A DNA stretch of 64,000 nt from Exiguobacterium sp. s193 (lineage in GTDB: Bacteria; Bacillota; Bacilli; Exiguobacteriales; Exiguobacteriaceae). The DNA is taken from positions 124,001 to 188,000 of the forward strand of contig NZ_JACSMR010000001.1 in NCBI RefSeq assembly GCF_018618755.1, in the 5' to 3' direction. The notes beneath the pieces were generated by a model. That model was not told where the DNA came from and made no database searches. It saw nothing but the letters and a program-made list of their open reading frames with translations. The translations under genes and the position numbers were made by a program. Numbering within the stretch: position 1 is the stretch's first letter; each line of letters begins with the position of its first letter. Shown here piece by piece: positions 1 to 8,083 of this stretch.

Positions 1-95
1 GCATCGTACAAATGAATCTGTTTCCCTTGTGCAGCGAGTAATGCCGCTACAGATAAACCGGCCAATCCTCCTCCAACGACTGCAATTGTCTCCAA
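1..95 (-). CDS. FAD/NAD-dependent oxidoreductase, 5' end only
   Basis: Only the first 31 codons are in the window; the gene runs off the left edge. With a TTG start at 95 the product begins METIAVVGGGLAGLSVAALL, a textbook dinucleotide-binding beta-alpha-beta fold (GxGxxG) as found at the N-terminus of amine oxidase or phytoene desaturase-like flavoproteins. The TTG is chosen because a good ribosome binding site (AGGGAGC) lies 8 bases upstream; an ATG just upstream is in another frame. A carotenoid desaturase is possible, since Exiguobacterium is pigmented, but 31 residues cannot settle the family. Confidence 0.65.
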   Translation of the reverse strand, partial: METIAVVGGGLAGLSVAALLAAQGKQIHLYD

Positions 96-152
96 GTAAC
101 ATCGCTCCCTTTTTAGTCGAAAGTAATTGTTTTAGTCTTTTCCCGAATCCAT

Positions 153-186
153 ACAAAAAAAACGGCGACCACACGGATCACCGTTT
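153..186 (-). terminator. Intrinsic terminator of nadE
   Basis: On the minus strand a stem ACGGTGA / TCGCCGT (one G-U pair) closes a 9-base loop and is followed by a run of eight T. It lies 85 bases past the nadE stop and before the next minus-strand gene, so it ends the nadE transcript. Confidence 0.8.
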
Positions 187-271
187 CAGACGGTAAAAAA
201 TCAAATTTCTTTTTTAGGAGTGCAGTCGTTCATGTCTCTCACATGTGTGGAAACTTTCATCAACGCAGCTA

Positions 272-1087
272 TTATTTCCACCAGTCATCTAACGGCGAGA
301 CTGGCATATGGTGCTTATGCCCAACTCGCTTGTACTGCGTTTCAAGCTTCTGTTGGCTCGCACTCGAAATCTTTTTCCCTTCAAGGTAATCATCGATTTC
401 ATTGTATGTCATGCCTAAAGCAAGTTCGTCAGGTAAACCTGGACGATCGTCTTCTAAATCCGCCGTCGGAACTTTATCAATTAAACCGGTCGGCGATTCG
501 AGATAACGAAGCAATTCTTTTCCTTGCCGTTTATTCAGTCCTGTCAGTGGTGTCAAGTCACATGCACCATCACCATGTTTCGTGTAAAACCCTGTTACGA
601 ACTCTGCCGCGTGATCCGTACCGACGACTAAACAACCATAATGTGCCGCTAAATCATATTGCGCCTTCATTCGTTCCCGTGCTTTTGTATTTCCTTTACT
701 AAAGTCTGATAAGACAGCGCCTGTCGCCTGCTCAAAAGCTGCCATTGAGGCTTCGACGGCGGGTTTGATGTCGACACGTAACGAATGATCCGGACGAATG
801 AAGGATAGGGCAAGTTGCGCATCCGATTCATCTTGTTGCTGACCATATGGTAATCGGACTGCGTAAAACTGAACCGCTTTCCCCGTCTCTTCTCGAAGTT
901 CTTCGACCGCTAATTGACAAAGGCGACCGGCAAGCGAGGAATCTTGTCCGCCTGAAATACCAAGGACAAATCCATTTGCCCCTGTATGAAGGAGGTATTC
1001 TTTTAAGAACCGAATCCGGGTCGTTACTTCTTCTTTGGCATCGATGACGGGTTTGACACCTGTTACTTGAATGATTTCTTGTTGCAT
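272..1087 (-). CDS. nadE: NH3-dependent NAD+ synthetase
   Basis: Cytosolic last step of NAD biosynthesis: ATP-dependent amidation of nicotinic acid adenine dinucleotide using free ammonia. The 271-residue product matches the short bacterial form (about 275 residues), with no N-terminal glutaminase domain. The PP-loop ATPase signature SGGQDSS is at residues 45-51, and later conserved blocks ([28 protein letters not shown]) are present. The ATG start has a GGGAGTG ribosome binding site. It seems monocistronic, with its own terminator at 153-186. NAD kinase is encoded separately at 14.7 kb. Confidence 0.95.
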   Translation of the reverse strand: MQQEIIQVTGVKPVIDAKEEVTTRIRFLKEYLLHTGANGFVLGISGGQDSSLAGRLCQLAVEELREETGKAVQFYAVRLPYGQQQDESDAQLALSFIRPDHSLRVDIKPAVEASMAAFEQATGAVLSDFSKGNTKARERMKAQYDLAAHYGCLVVGTDHAAEFVTGFYTKHGDGACDLTPLTGLNKRQGKELLRYLESPTGLIDKVPTADLEDDRPGLPDELALGMTYNEIDDYLEGKKISSASQQKLETQYKRVGHKHHMPVSPLDDWWK

Positions 1088-1137
1088 TGTTTCGTCACAC
1101 TCCCATTTTTCTATTTTTACCTGCTATTATTTTAGCA

Positions 1138-1617
1138 TCATGGATTCGCTTTCGAAATATTCGCTGTTGCTTTTGTGGACGGCACCGTCGCATCCTCAAA
1201 CTGTTGCACAGTCACAACCTCGACTTGTTGTGCTGTATCCCCCTCTACTAGCTCAATTGTTATTTGGTATTCCTTTTCTTCTTTCGGCTTAAACGGTTCC
1301 GTCTCAATTGCCTGGGTGAATACTTGTTCTTTTGAATACGTATAGACGTTTTGTTCATTAGAATCGCGTACTACCAATTCAAATTTCTGTGAAGAGGGAT
1401 AGGTGACGCTGACTGCATGGTCATTTGGATTTCTTAAACGAACGGTCGCTTCGATTTCTGTCGCTGTTACTTGTTGTGCCGTTACCGAGATTGTAATCGG
1501 TTGCTTCGACTTGTTCTGATTTGTTTGACTCGCTGAATTACTTTCTTTCACTTGACCGCAGCCTCCTAACACAAGCAGTAGTCCAATCAGTAATAGGTGT
1601 ATCCAACTCTTTTTCAA
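1138..1617 (-). CDS. BsuPI-like lipoprotein
   Basis: A secreted, membrane-anchored lipoprotein of 159 residues. A TTG start at 1617 is preferred over an upstream ATG because AAGGAGGGGG lies 5 bases before it and translation then starts directly with a signal peptide: two lysines, a hydrophobic stretch and the lipobox LGGC with Cys20. After a low-complexity Ser/Asn/Gln linker comes a beta-rich domain resembling the intracellular proteinase inhibitor BsuPI family (NPNDHAVSVTYPSSQKFEL, then TYSKEQVFTQ and PFKPKEEKEY). The family fold is known for a protease inhibitor of B. subtilis; whether this exported form inhibits anything is not known. Confidence 0.75.
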   Translation of the reverse strand: MKKSWIHLLLIGLLLVLGGCGQVKESNSASQTNQNKSKQPITISVTAQQVTATEIEATVRLRNPNDHAVSVTYPSSQKFELVVRDSNEQNVYTYSKEQVFTQAIETEPFKPKEEKEYQITIELVEGDTAQQVEVVTVQQFEDATVPSTKATANISKANP

Positions 1618-1654
1618 TGAATCCCCCTCCTTCTCCTCTTTCATTTTAGCATAC

Positions 1655-1691
1655 AAAAAAGGAGAGACCGTGGTCTCCCCTCGGTCTCTCC
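1655..1691 (-). terminator. Intrinsic terminator after the 70-residue gene
   Basis: A perfect 10-bp stem (GGAGAGACCG / CGGTCTCTCC) followed on the minus strand by TTTTTT. It ends the transcript of the small gene at 1703-1915 and lies just before the lipoprotein gene. Confidence 0.85.
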
Positions 1692-1702
1692 TTCATCGTT
1701 CA

Positions 1703-1915
1703 TTAAGCAACCGGCATTGCTGTTACACCCGTCGTGTGCGCGAATAATTGTTCCATCCCCGTCGCAAATAATTCGTCACAAATGGCATCCGTCGCAGTCG
1801 CTGGTGCAACAAGTGTAATCGTCCGGCTGTCGCCTGTTTCGATTGTTACGAATACCCCTGAGCCTGTCCGTTCTTTATATCCTACCGCCAAGTCTGTTTC
1901 TGCAAAAAGTATCAT
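1703..1915 (-). CDS. Small hypothetical protein, 70 residues
   Basis: I do not recognise this family. It is a short, acidic, mostly beta-predicted protein (MILFAETDLAVGYKERTG start; Thr/Ala-rich middle; C-terminus TGVTAMPVA) with no signal peptide or membrane segment. Reality is supported by a strong ribosome binding site (GAAGGAGATG) 7-9 bases before the ATG and by a perfect terminator directly downstream, which makes it a single-gene transcript. Confidence 0.65.
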   Translation of the reverse strand: MILFAETDLAVGYKERTGSGVFVTIETGDSRTITLVAPATATDAICDELFATGMEQLFAHTTGVTAMPVA

Positions 1916-2271
1916 TTCCCCGCATCTCCTTCGTTATGTTAGATTTCAGTGGAACCAACGCTCTTGGTTGCTCGCGAATCCGTTATGTTGATTTCACTTT
2001 ATCAAACGTCGAAAAGAGTGGGTAAATTGTCATTCGACAATTCATGTCAAAACTTTATGCCACTTATAAAATCCATAATTTGGATGATATAAAATGAGTG
2101 TATTTTCTTATAATTCATAAAGAATACCGTTAAATTTCAAACAGATTTCAAAAACATTACAATTATTTTTTCATTTTTTACCAGGACATAAGTCTCATAG
2201 GTAAAAAATGACTAGACACATGTCATGTTATTTTGTCGAATGATTGTCTTAATCAGGTTATTTTCAGGTTC
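1916..2271. other. AT-rich intergenic region with hairpins
   Basis: About 355 bases without a convincing gene, clearly richer in A+T than its neighbours. It holds a 7-bp hairpin with a 4-base loop at 2025-2042 (AATTGTC attc GACAATT) and a perfect 11-bp inverted repeat at 2172-2182 / 2200-2210 with a 17-base spacer. Neither is followed by a T-run on either strand, so they are not ordinary terminators. The region must hold the promoter of the minus-strand gene at 1703-1915. Confidence 0.5.
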
Positions 2272-3363
2272 TTATGAACTTTCATCTATCAAACGATTCA
2301 TTTGTTGCCAAACTGTCCCTAGTGCTTCTTCCCCACTCTCGATCCGTGCTAATGCAAGCTCCGCTTGAAGCGCTACTTCATATTCTTTATCTTGGCTCGC
2401 TTCTTTTAAACAGGGAATTGCCCGTTCCGTTCCGACATCGAAGAGAAAACGTGCTGCCCGCCACCGGACTAGTTTGTTTTTATCCGTTAATGCTTCAATC
2501 ATCATCGGTTCTGCTTGAGGTAATGCCCAGTCCGATACCGTGTCTCCGGCCGTCCGGCGAACGATACTTGACGGATCATGCAGGGCGTTCGTGATATATT
2601 CGAGCAGTTCCTCCCGATTTTCTTCGAACATCCCAAGTTTAACAATCGCCTGTCTTCTAATTGGCATCTTTTCATCTTGGAGCATCTTCGCATACGCCGA
2701 TACCCACGTCAGGTCGATTGGTAATTCGTCAAGCGCTGCAAATCGCTCTTTCCAATCGCTCGAACTGAGCGCCTGTCCGTCAAACGTGACATCCTCTCCT
2801 GAGGCGAGTACTTTTAAGCGTTCGACGCGTTCTGGCGGATAGGCAATTTCAAGTTCTTGCGCAACTTCGGTCAAACTTGCTTCTAGTTCACCATAGCGAG
2901 GGGCTTGTTCCACCCAACGTCGGTCACTGATGACGTTTTTGACGAAGGGTTGGACAAACAATGCCGCCTCCCGAAACCGTTCTGGCAACCCTTGGCGTTT
3001 TTCTTCTAATCCTTTGACACCTTTAATCTGCATCGGTACGCCGAGAATAAATTGAACGAATAGATGGACCGGCTCAAATGCGGCATCCGTTTCATGTTTT
3101 TCGACGTCACTTAAGACTTCACCGAATGCCCGTCGTATTTCGATGACGAGTGTCCGCCAATCATATTTCGGATATCGTTCGACCGCTAAAAAATCACTGA
3201 CTTGATAAACCGATTTGATTCCCGGAATGTCTAACAGTTTCGTTACATGATCCGGTGCACCAAAAGCATGTTCGAACGTCTGTCCCTTCTCGGAAAATGT
3301 TTCATCCACAATCACCTTCATATTGTTCGGACTCGGTGTTGGTTCAATTGCTACGATTTTCAT
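2272..3363 (-). CDS. CvfC/YpgR-like protein (Nfu-N domain plus HEAT repeats)
   Basis: A 363-residue cytosolic protein related to the conserved virulence factor C group (Staphylococcus CvfC, B. subtilis YpgR). The N-terminal 90 residues (IEPTPSPNNMKVIVDET, then GIKSVYQVSDFLAVERYPKYDW) look like the Nfu/NifU N-terminal domain; the C-terminal half consists of HEAT-like helical repeats (SSIVRRTAGDTVSDWAL, NKLVRWRAARFLFDVG). Start ATG at 3363 has GGGAGGG six bases upstream; an in-frame GTG 15 bases earlier would overlap that site. Its biochemical role is not established; the fold suggests a scaffold for protein contacts or Fe-S handling. Confidence 0.8.
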   Translation of the reverse strand: MKIVAIEPTPSPNNMKVIVDETFSEKGQTFEHAFGAPDHVTKLLDIPGIKSVYQVSDFLAVERYPKYDWRTLVIEIRRAFGEVLSDVEKHETDAAFEPVHLFVQFILGVPMQIKGVKGLEEKRQGLPERFREAALFVQPFVKNVISDRRWVEQAPRYGELEASLTEVAQELEIAYPPERVERLKVLASGEDVTFDGQALSSSDWKERFAALDELPIDLTWVSAYAKMLQDEKMPIRRQAIVKLGMFEENREELLEYITNALHDPSSIVRRTAGDTVSDWALPQAEPMMIEALTDKNKLVRWRAARFLFDVGTERAIPCLKEASQDKEYEVALQAELALARIESGEEALGTVWQQMNRLIDESS

Positions 3364-3412
3364 ATTGATCCCTCCCACTCCATCATTCAGAAAAATGAAC
3401 GAAAATGCAATG

Positions 3413-3441
3413 CAAAAGCTCTACGAAATGATTCGTAGAGC
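3413..3441 (-). terminator. Terminator after the alpha/beta hydrolase gene
   Basis: Stem GCTCTACGAA / TTCGTAGAGC with a 4-base loop and a short TTTT tail on the minus strand, between the hydrolase stop and the cvfC-like start. The tail is short, so some read-through into the cvfC-like gene is possible. Confidence 0.65.
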
Positions 3442-3453
3442 GTTGGTTATCGA

Positions 3454-4167
3454 TTACGCAAATCGCTCCTCGATGATCTCACAAAATTCATCTGGCGTTT
3501 CGAGCATTCCCATATGTCCGCTCGGTGTAGATTGGAATACGACGTTTTGATTTTTGAACGCAAATGCACTTTCTTCAGAAATCAATGAATCATATTCGCC
3601 GTGAATAATGAGACCAGGAACTGACGTTTGACTCAAGACGGCCGTTTCATCTCGACGATCGCGCATGGCTGCGAGCGCCCGGATGGCCCCTTCAACCGTC
3701 ATCATGTATCCAATTTCACGCGCCTCTGAAATCAGCATTTCATCTGCACCCTCGGCAAATAAACCGGGAATCATCCCGTCGACGAAAGCACGGACTCCAA
3801 TTTCCTCGACACGGCTGATATTCTGATTCCGCTTTTGTTTCGCTTCTGCCGTGTCTGCTTTTCCCGTCGAGTAGACGAGACCAAATCCGGCAATTTTTTC
3901 ATGATAGGCTTCGACGATTGCTGCCGTAATGTATCCGCCAAACGAATGGCCGATGATGATCGGATTCTCTATTTCGCGCCGCGCTAAATCGTTCATGACC
4001 CATTCCGCAAACCCTTCGACTGTATCAGGGCCTACATCTTCTCCTTCATGACCAGGTAGACGTAAAGGAAGTACATCAAATGACAATCGAAGTTTAGCCT
4101 CGACCCGGCTAAAATAATCCGTTCCCCCAGCAAATCCATGTAACAATACGAGTGTTTTTTTCGACAT
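3454..4167 (-). CDS. Alpha/beta hydrolase
   Basis: Serine hydrolase of 237 residues with the alpha/beta hydrolase fold. The oxyanion-hole region LLHGFAGG is at residues 8-15, the nucleophile elbow GHSFGG puts the catalytic serine at residue 75, and the acid and histidine are probably in HGEYDSLI and PSGHMGMLE near the C-terminus. There is no signal peptide, so it is cytosolic. The substrate cannot be read from sequence; esterases of this small type are often carboxylesterase- or MenH-like. It lies 8 bases downstream of the acetyltransferase gene and is probably cotranscribed with it. Confidence 0.85.
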   Translation of the reverse strand: MSKKTLVLLHGFAGGTDYFSRVEAKLRLSFDVLPLRLPGHEGEDVGPDTVEGFAEWVMNDLARREIENPIIIGHSFGGYITAAIVEAYHEKIAGFGLVYSTGKADTAEAKQKRNQNISRVEEIGVRAFVDGMIPGLFAEGADEMLISEAREIGYMMTVEGAIRALAAMRDRRDETAVLSQTSVPGLIIHGEYDSLISEESAFAFKNQNVVFQSTPSGHMGMLETPDEFCEIIEERFA

Positions 4168-4175
4168 CGACTAAC

Positions 4176-4736
4176 TCATCCCTTCCATTCCGATGCAAGC
4201 ATGCGGTAGATTGTTAAATCCATAAATCGCCCATGACTGTAGGCATAATCTTCAAGTAACCCTTCAGCTTGAAAACCAAGCTTTTGGACAAGGGCATTCG
4301 AGGCACTATTTTCAGGTGCGACGAGGGCGCTGATCCGATGAAGCGCAAATTCTTCAAAACCATGTGTCAAAACCGCTCTGGCCGCTTCTGAAGCGACCCC
4401 CTGCTTCCAGTAATCTTGACTGACTTCAAACCCGATTTCGGCCCGATGATACTGCGCCAACCAGTTATGGAAGCCAATCGTCCCAATCAGACGATTTGTT
4501 TGTGCATCAGCAATCGCCCAACGGATGGCTTTTCCTTGTGTGAACTGTTCTTTAAAGTAATTGATGACATTTTTAGCTTCATATACTGTGACGAGTGGAT
4601 CCGAACCGTAGTAATACATCACTTCTTCGTCAGAAAGAATTTTAAATAACTCACGCGCATCTTTATTTTCAAGTTCTCTTAGGACAAATCGTTCTGTCGT
4701 CAATTCTGGAAATGGTTTTCGTAATCCCCACATCAT
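4176..4736 (-). CDS. GNAT acetyltransferase, RimJ/RimL type
   Basis: An N-acetyltransferase of 186 residues. It opens with LTTERFVLRELENKDA, typical of the RimJ/RimL/YdaF group, and has the acetyl-CoA pyrophosphate loop in EVSQDYWKQGVASEAAR (about residues 104-120). The C-terminus ENSASNALVQKLGF is the usual GNAT motif B. The group acetylates ribosomal protein N-termini or small amines; the substrate here is unknown. Start ATG (two in tandem) follows AGAGGTGAT. First gene of a likely two-gene operon with the hydrolase. Confidence 0.88.
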   Translation of the reverse strand: MMWGLRKPFPELTTERFVLRELENKDARELFKILSDEEVMYYYGSDPLVTVYEAKNVINYFKEQFTQGKAIRWAIADAQTNRLIGTIGFHNWLAQYHRAEIGFEVSQDYWKQGVASEAARAVLTHGFEEFALHRISALVAPENSASNALVQKLGFQAEGLLEDYAYSHGRFMDLTIYRMLASEWKG

Positions 4737-4869
4737 CTATCACCTCTTTTTTGCTTCTATTCTTTATTATGCCCGTTTTTAAAAGGAAATATCCTTTTAG
4801 GTCGATTGAAGTTTTGCTAATATGAAAATAGTATTTCAGTGAGTCAAGAAAGAAAGGAAGAATGTCAGT

Positions 4870-5598
4870 ATGTCGAGTTCCATGCTTTACTTATATGAGG
4901 ATGCTGAAAATCATCGCCTAACCTTGTCTGGAGTATCCTTTTCACATTTTATTACCGCACTCGATCTAAAACGTCCGCTACTTGTGTCTGGAGTTGACTT
5001 CAAGTCGGTCAAACAATCATTTCGTACTGGACTAAGTTATGTCGAAGCACATGAAATCAATCAATTTTCGCAATCGACCGATGTCATGCGCCATCCGCTG
5101 AATGCAATTGATATTCGTTCTTCCCACTCACTCGATACATTAACAGATGCTGAAATTGCCGAGCTCCTGTTTTTGATGCATATGAAGCGCGGCATGCCTA
5201 GTCCTTTTGCGCCGTCGATTGAAAACGAGTTCGCTTACTTTAGCGAGTCAGATGGTTTACAAGCGACCGTTTACTTGAAGGACTGGTCGCAAATCGAACA
5301 AATCATTTCCGTCTTAATTCAACAAAAAATCCGGCACGAACTACGTGGTTTGTCCCCACTCCCGCTAACGGCTGAGATACTAATCCGGGTACGTCAGTTG
5401 CTGAGCGAAGGCGTTTTGATCGATTTTGCAAACATCAAACGATCAGTGTTCACACGGCAAATTCATATCCCGCTTTATATTGCTGGCCGGTACGAAGATA
5501 TGAACGTACTTCGAGAAGATTTTGAATCTGAAAAAGAATCGATCATTCCTCGCGGCGAACTGATTCACCGTAAAAAACACTGGTATTTCGAGGTATGA
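4870..5598 (+). CDS. Hypothetical protein, 242 residues
   Basis: I do not recognise this family. The product is soluble and mixed alpha/beta with no signal peptide, membrane segment or obvious catalytic motif. Mid-protein segments alternate acidic and hydrophobic residues (LTDAEIAELLFLMHMKRG; KDWSQIEQIISVLIQQKI), suggesting helices. It is supported by a ribosome binding site (GAAAGGAAG) before the ATG, sustained coding over 729 bases and a terminator immediately after. It stands alone between minus-strand genes and the brnQ region, possibly lineage-specific. Confidence 0.7.
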   Translation: MSSSMLYLYEDAENHRLTLSGVSFSHFITALDLKRPLLVSGVDFKSVKQSFRTGLSYVEAHEINQFSQSTDVMRHPLNAIDIRSSHSLDTLTDAEIAELLFLMHMKRGMPSPFAPSIENEFAYFSESDGLQATVYLKDWSQIEQIISVLIQQKIRHELRGLSPLPLTAEILIRVRQLLSEGVLIDFANIKRSVFTRQIHIPLYIAGRYEDMNVLREDFESEKESIIPRGELIHRKKHWYFEV

Positions 5599-5606
5599 TG
5601 ATCTTC

Positions 5607-5641
5607 AGCATCGCTATCAATAAATGATAGGATGCTTTTTT
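5607..5641 (+). terminator. Terminator of the 242-residue gene
   Basis: Stem AGCATC-CTATCA / TGATAG-GATGCT (one bulged base) with a 5-base loop and a run of six T on the plus strand, 9 bases after the stop codon. Confidence 0.85.
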
Positions 5642-5858
5642 CATATTCGTTTCCAATGAATTCAGGAGTATCATTTCAAAAAATCTAGTATGATACAATA
5701 CTATTTTTAATTAATTGAATTTTCTCACAAAATAACACTAGCTTCTTTTCTATACTTCGCTATAATGAGGATAACCTTTTAAAGAAATTAGAAGTTGCAT
5801 GTGTTTTTTCTTAAAAATGTCTACCTATTCGTTGTGTTAATCGAAGGAGGAACTAGTT

Positions 5859-6152
5859 ATGGATCAGTTAAAAGTGAACGGAATCGGATCATTCACCAAA
5901 TTCGTGACGAATGGCAACATCCTCAAATTAAAGGATGCGTCGATCGGCGAACTGAAAGTATCGTTGAATGATGCGAGCTCAATGGCAATTTCACCAATCG
6001 ATGAAGAGACCGGAATGTTTATCATCCGTGGTCAGCAACAAGAACCCCTTGTCGAGCTGACACTCCCTCGTCAATCGTGTGAAGTCGTTCACGCTTGGCT
6101 ACTCCATAAAATGAGACGACACAAAAAAGGTCGTTTCATTGCTACTAGCTAA
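5859..6152 (+). CDS. Small hypothetical protein, 97 residues
   Basis: Not recognised. A soluble 97-residue protein with a beta-rich body (GNILKLKDASIGELKVSL, GMFIIRG) and a very basic C-terminus (HKMRRHKKGRF), which could contact nucleic acid or membrane phosphates; that is inference only. AAGGAGG lies 9 bases before the ATG and a terminator follows the stop. The 217-base upstream spacer is AT-rich and holds no other gene that I can support. Confidence 0.65.
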   Translation: MDQLKVNGIGSFTKFVTNGNILKLKDASIGELKVSLNDASSMAISPIDEETGMFIIRGQQQEPLVELTLPRQSCEVVHAWLLHKMRRHKKGRFIATS

Positions 6153-6165
6153 ATTTTCATTTCAA

Positions 6166-6203
6166 ATCCTGATCTCTCATTTCAAGAGGTCAGGATTTTT
6201 CTT
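6166..6203 (+). terminator. Terminator of the 97-residue gene
   Basis: Stem AATCCTGA-CTCT / AAGAG-TCAGGATT with a short loop, ending in TTTTT on the plus strand just after the stop codon at 6152. Confidence 0.8.
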
Positions 6204-6287
6204 ATGGATTTCATCAGCGTGACTCAAATTTTTTTCTTTAGTCCTGTCAACAATGGTATCGGTTACAATCCATTTCTCTTTAAAATA

Positions 6288-6302
6288 AGTTGTCAGAAAA
6301 TA
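6288..6302 (+). promoter_or_regulatory. CodY-like box upstream of the brnQ leader
   Basis: AGTTGTCAGAAAATA matches 12 of 15 positions of the CodY consensus AATTTTCWGAAAATT. A weaker match (11 of 15, inverted) is at 6549-6563. CodY represses branched-chain amino acid uptake genes when these amino acids and GTP are plentiful, which suits the downstream carrier. Confidence 0.4.
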
Positions 6303-6363
6303 TTGATTAATCATTTTTCACGTGTTACCCTTAGACAAATTCAAGCGAGAGGAGCACCATATC

Positions 6364-6423
6364 ATGACGAACGTAGACATGACTTTGAACCAGCGACTGA
6401 TTATTCTATGCACGAGGGACTGA
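6364..6423 (+). CDS. Putative leader peptide, 19 residues
   Basis: A 19-codon reading frame, MTNVDMTLNQRLIILCTRD, with a good ribosome binding site (GAGAGGAG, 9 bases before the ATG). It contains the consecutive codons CTG ATT ATT CTA (Leu-Ile-Ile-Leu), including a rare Leu codon, and is followed by nested hairpins and an intrinsic terminator upstream of a branched-chain amino acid carrier. This is the layout of ribosome-mediated attenuation. It is too short for similarity to prove it, and could be fortuitous. Confidence 0.4.
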   Translation: MTNVDMTLNQRLIILCTRD

Positions 6424-6537
6424 AAACATTTCACTTTGTAGGTTGAAATGATTTTCGGGCCCTCCTTTCGATGCATCGAATGAGGCGCCCGGTGAGACGT
6501 GAGGCGCCTATCCGACAATGGATAGGTTTTTTTATTT
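6422..6537 (+). promoter_or_regulatory. Structured leader with terminator upstream of brnQ
   Basis: After the leader peptide there are successive inverted repeats. A stem pairs GAAAA-CATTTCA with TGAAATGATTTTC (6422-6456). A GGGC...GCCC helix encloses the self-complementary TTCGATGCATCGAA (6457-6493). Two direct copies of TGAGGCGCC, each containing the palindrome GGCGCC, come next. A clear terminator CCTATCC gacaat GGATAGG followed by seven T ends near 6537. No T-box signature (GGTGGNACC) is present, so this is not a T-box. The remaining 155 bases to brnQ could hold a second promoter. Confidence 0.55.
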
Positions 6538-6692
6538 CCGTTTTACGGTTTTTTCTGACAATCGATAGCAGTTAAAACATGCATCTTTTAACTCCTTGAA
6601 GCAAGAAAGACAAATGTTTTGAAATTTATTTATATCGATCAATTTCTAATGGTATAGTGAGTAAGATTATGAGGAATCAGGAGGCATTATAT

Positions 6693-8018
6693 ATGTTGAA
6701 CCGTAAAGATTTATTTGCTTTAGGATTTATGATTTTTGCTCTATTCTTTGGTGCCGGAAACTTAATTTTCCCACCTGAGCTCGGTGCCCTTGCCGGAACA
6801 CAATTTTTACCTGCTATGCTCGGTTTTATCGTGACCGGGGTCGGATTACCGTTAGCAGGCTTAATTGCAGTCGCTTGGGTTGGCGGAGGCATTAGTACAT
6901 TAGCAAATCCGCTTCCGAAAGCCGTTGGTGCTTTCTTGACGTTTGCACTTTACGTCGCAATCGGTCCCTTCTTCGGAATACCGAGAACGTCCGTCGTCAC
7001 GTATGAGCTTGGTGTCGTCCCCTTTTTAGGTGAACCAAGTCAGACGACTTTAATGATTTCGTCTTCACTCTTTTTCCTAGTGACGGTTTACCTCGTCTTA
7101 AAACCCGGTAAGTTACTCGATATCATCGGACGGTTCATCACACCGTTATTGTTGACTGCACTGATGATCCTGAGTATCAGTAGCATCGTGAACCCGCTTT
7201 CTGCTGTCAAAGCACCAGCTCCTGCATACGATAGCTTTACGAACTCCTTTGTCCAAGGGTTCCTTCAAGGATATTTAACACTTGATGCACTCGGCGCACT
7301 CGTCTTTGGTGTCATCGTCTTGCATACGCTTCACACAAGAGGCATTAAAGAACGGACGATGCAATTGAAGACCGTCACACGCGCCGGTTTAATCGCAGCT
7401 GTATCGTTGACCGTCGTCTATACGGGTCTTGGATTCATTGGACGAAACAGTTTTGGTGCCGTCGGTTCGGTCAAAGGACCTGCACTGTTGCAACAGTATG
7501 CGGATAGCACGTTCGGTACGGTTGGATTAGTCATCTTAGGAACAGCGATTTTACTCGCTTGTTTAACGACATCTGTCGGACTTGTCACTGCATTTTCAGA
7601 ATATTTGGTTTCGTTATTCAAAGCTCTGTCATTTAAAGTCGCTAGTCTCATGACAACCGTTCTTGGTTTCGCGATTTCAATCTTCGGATTGTCGACACTA
7701 TTATCAATCGCCATCCCTGTTTTGATGTTCCTTTATCCAATCGTCATCGTCTTGATTGCCCTGACATTCATTCGTTCGTTCATCAAACGACCCGCTATCG
7801 TATATGGCGCGACACTTTTCGTGACAGCACTGCTCTCTTTATTGAGCGCCCTCGCGTCACTAAAAGTTTTATCAGGCTTCGCCAGCGAACTTTATAAAGC
7901 CTTCCCACTTGTTGATCAGAATATGGCTTGGTTATTACCTGCCCTCGCCACATTCATCATCAGTTCATGGATTGGACATGTATCGAGCAACTCCGTCGCC
8001 CAAAAACAAGCGAGTTGA
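6693..8018 (+). CDS. brnQ: Branched-chain amino acid transport carrier, BrnQ family
   Basis: Cation-coupled importer of leucine, isoleucine and valine in the cytoplasmic membrane. The 441-residue product has about 12 hydrophobic segments and the family N-terminus (ALGFMIFALFFGAGNLIFPP). Start ATG at 6693 follows AGGAGGC by 8 bases; the in-frame GTG at 6657 has no comparable site. It lies behind a CodY-like box and a hairpin leader with a possible leader peptide, which would tie expression to branched-chain amino acid supply. Confidence 0.93.
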   Translation: MLNRKDLFALGFMIFALFFGAGNLIFPPELGALAGTQFLPAMLGFIVTGVGLPLAGLIAVAWVGGGISTLANPLPKAVGAFLTFALYVAIGPFFGIPRTSVVTYELGVVPFLGEPSQTTLMISSSLFFLVTVYLVLKPGKLLDIIGRFITPLLLTALMILSISSIVNPLSAVKAPAPAYDSFTNSFVQGFLQGYLTLDALGALVFGVIVLHTLHTRGIKERTMQLKTVTRAGLIAAVSLTVVYTGLGFIGRNSFGAVGSVKGPALLQQYADSTFGTVGLVILGTAILLACLTTSVGLVTAFSEYLVSLFKALSFKVASLMTTVLGFAISIFGLSTLLSIAIPVLMFLYPIVIVLIALTFIRSFIKRPAIVYGATLFVTALLSLLSALASLKVLSGFASELYKAFPLVDQNMAWLLPALATFIISSWIGHVSSNSVAQKQAS

Positions 8019-8083
8019 TGATTCCGCTTTCATGCTTATGGTATGATAGAGGAAATTGAATGTTTACTGGAGGCGTCGTTTGA

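Noticed and set aside
220-702. Plus-strand open frame of 160 codons with a His-rich stretch
   Set aside because: It is antisense to nadE and has no ribosome binding site or codon pattern of a real gene.
6204-6446. 80-codon plus-strand frame across the brnQ leader
   Set aside because: Starts in the tail of the preceding terminator, lacks a ribosome binding site and runs through hairpin sequence; the 19-codon frame in the other phase is better supported.
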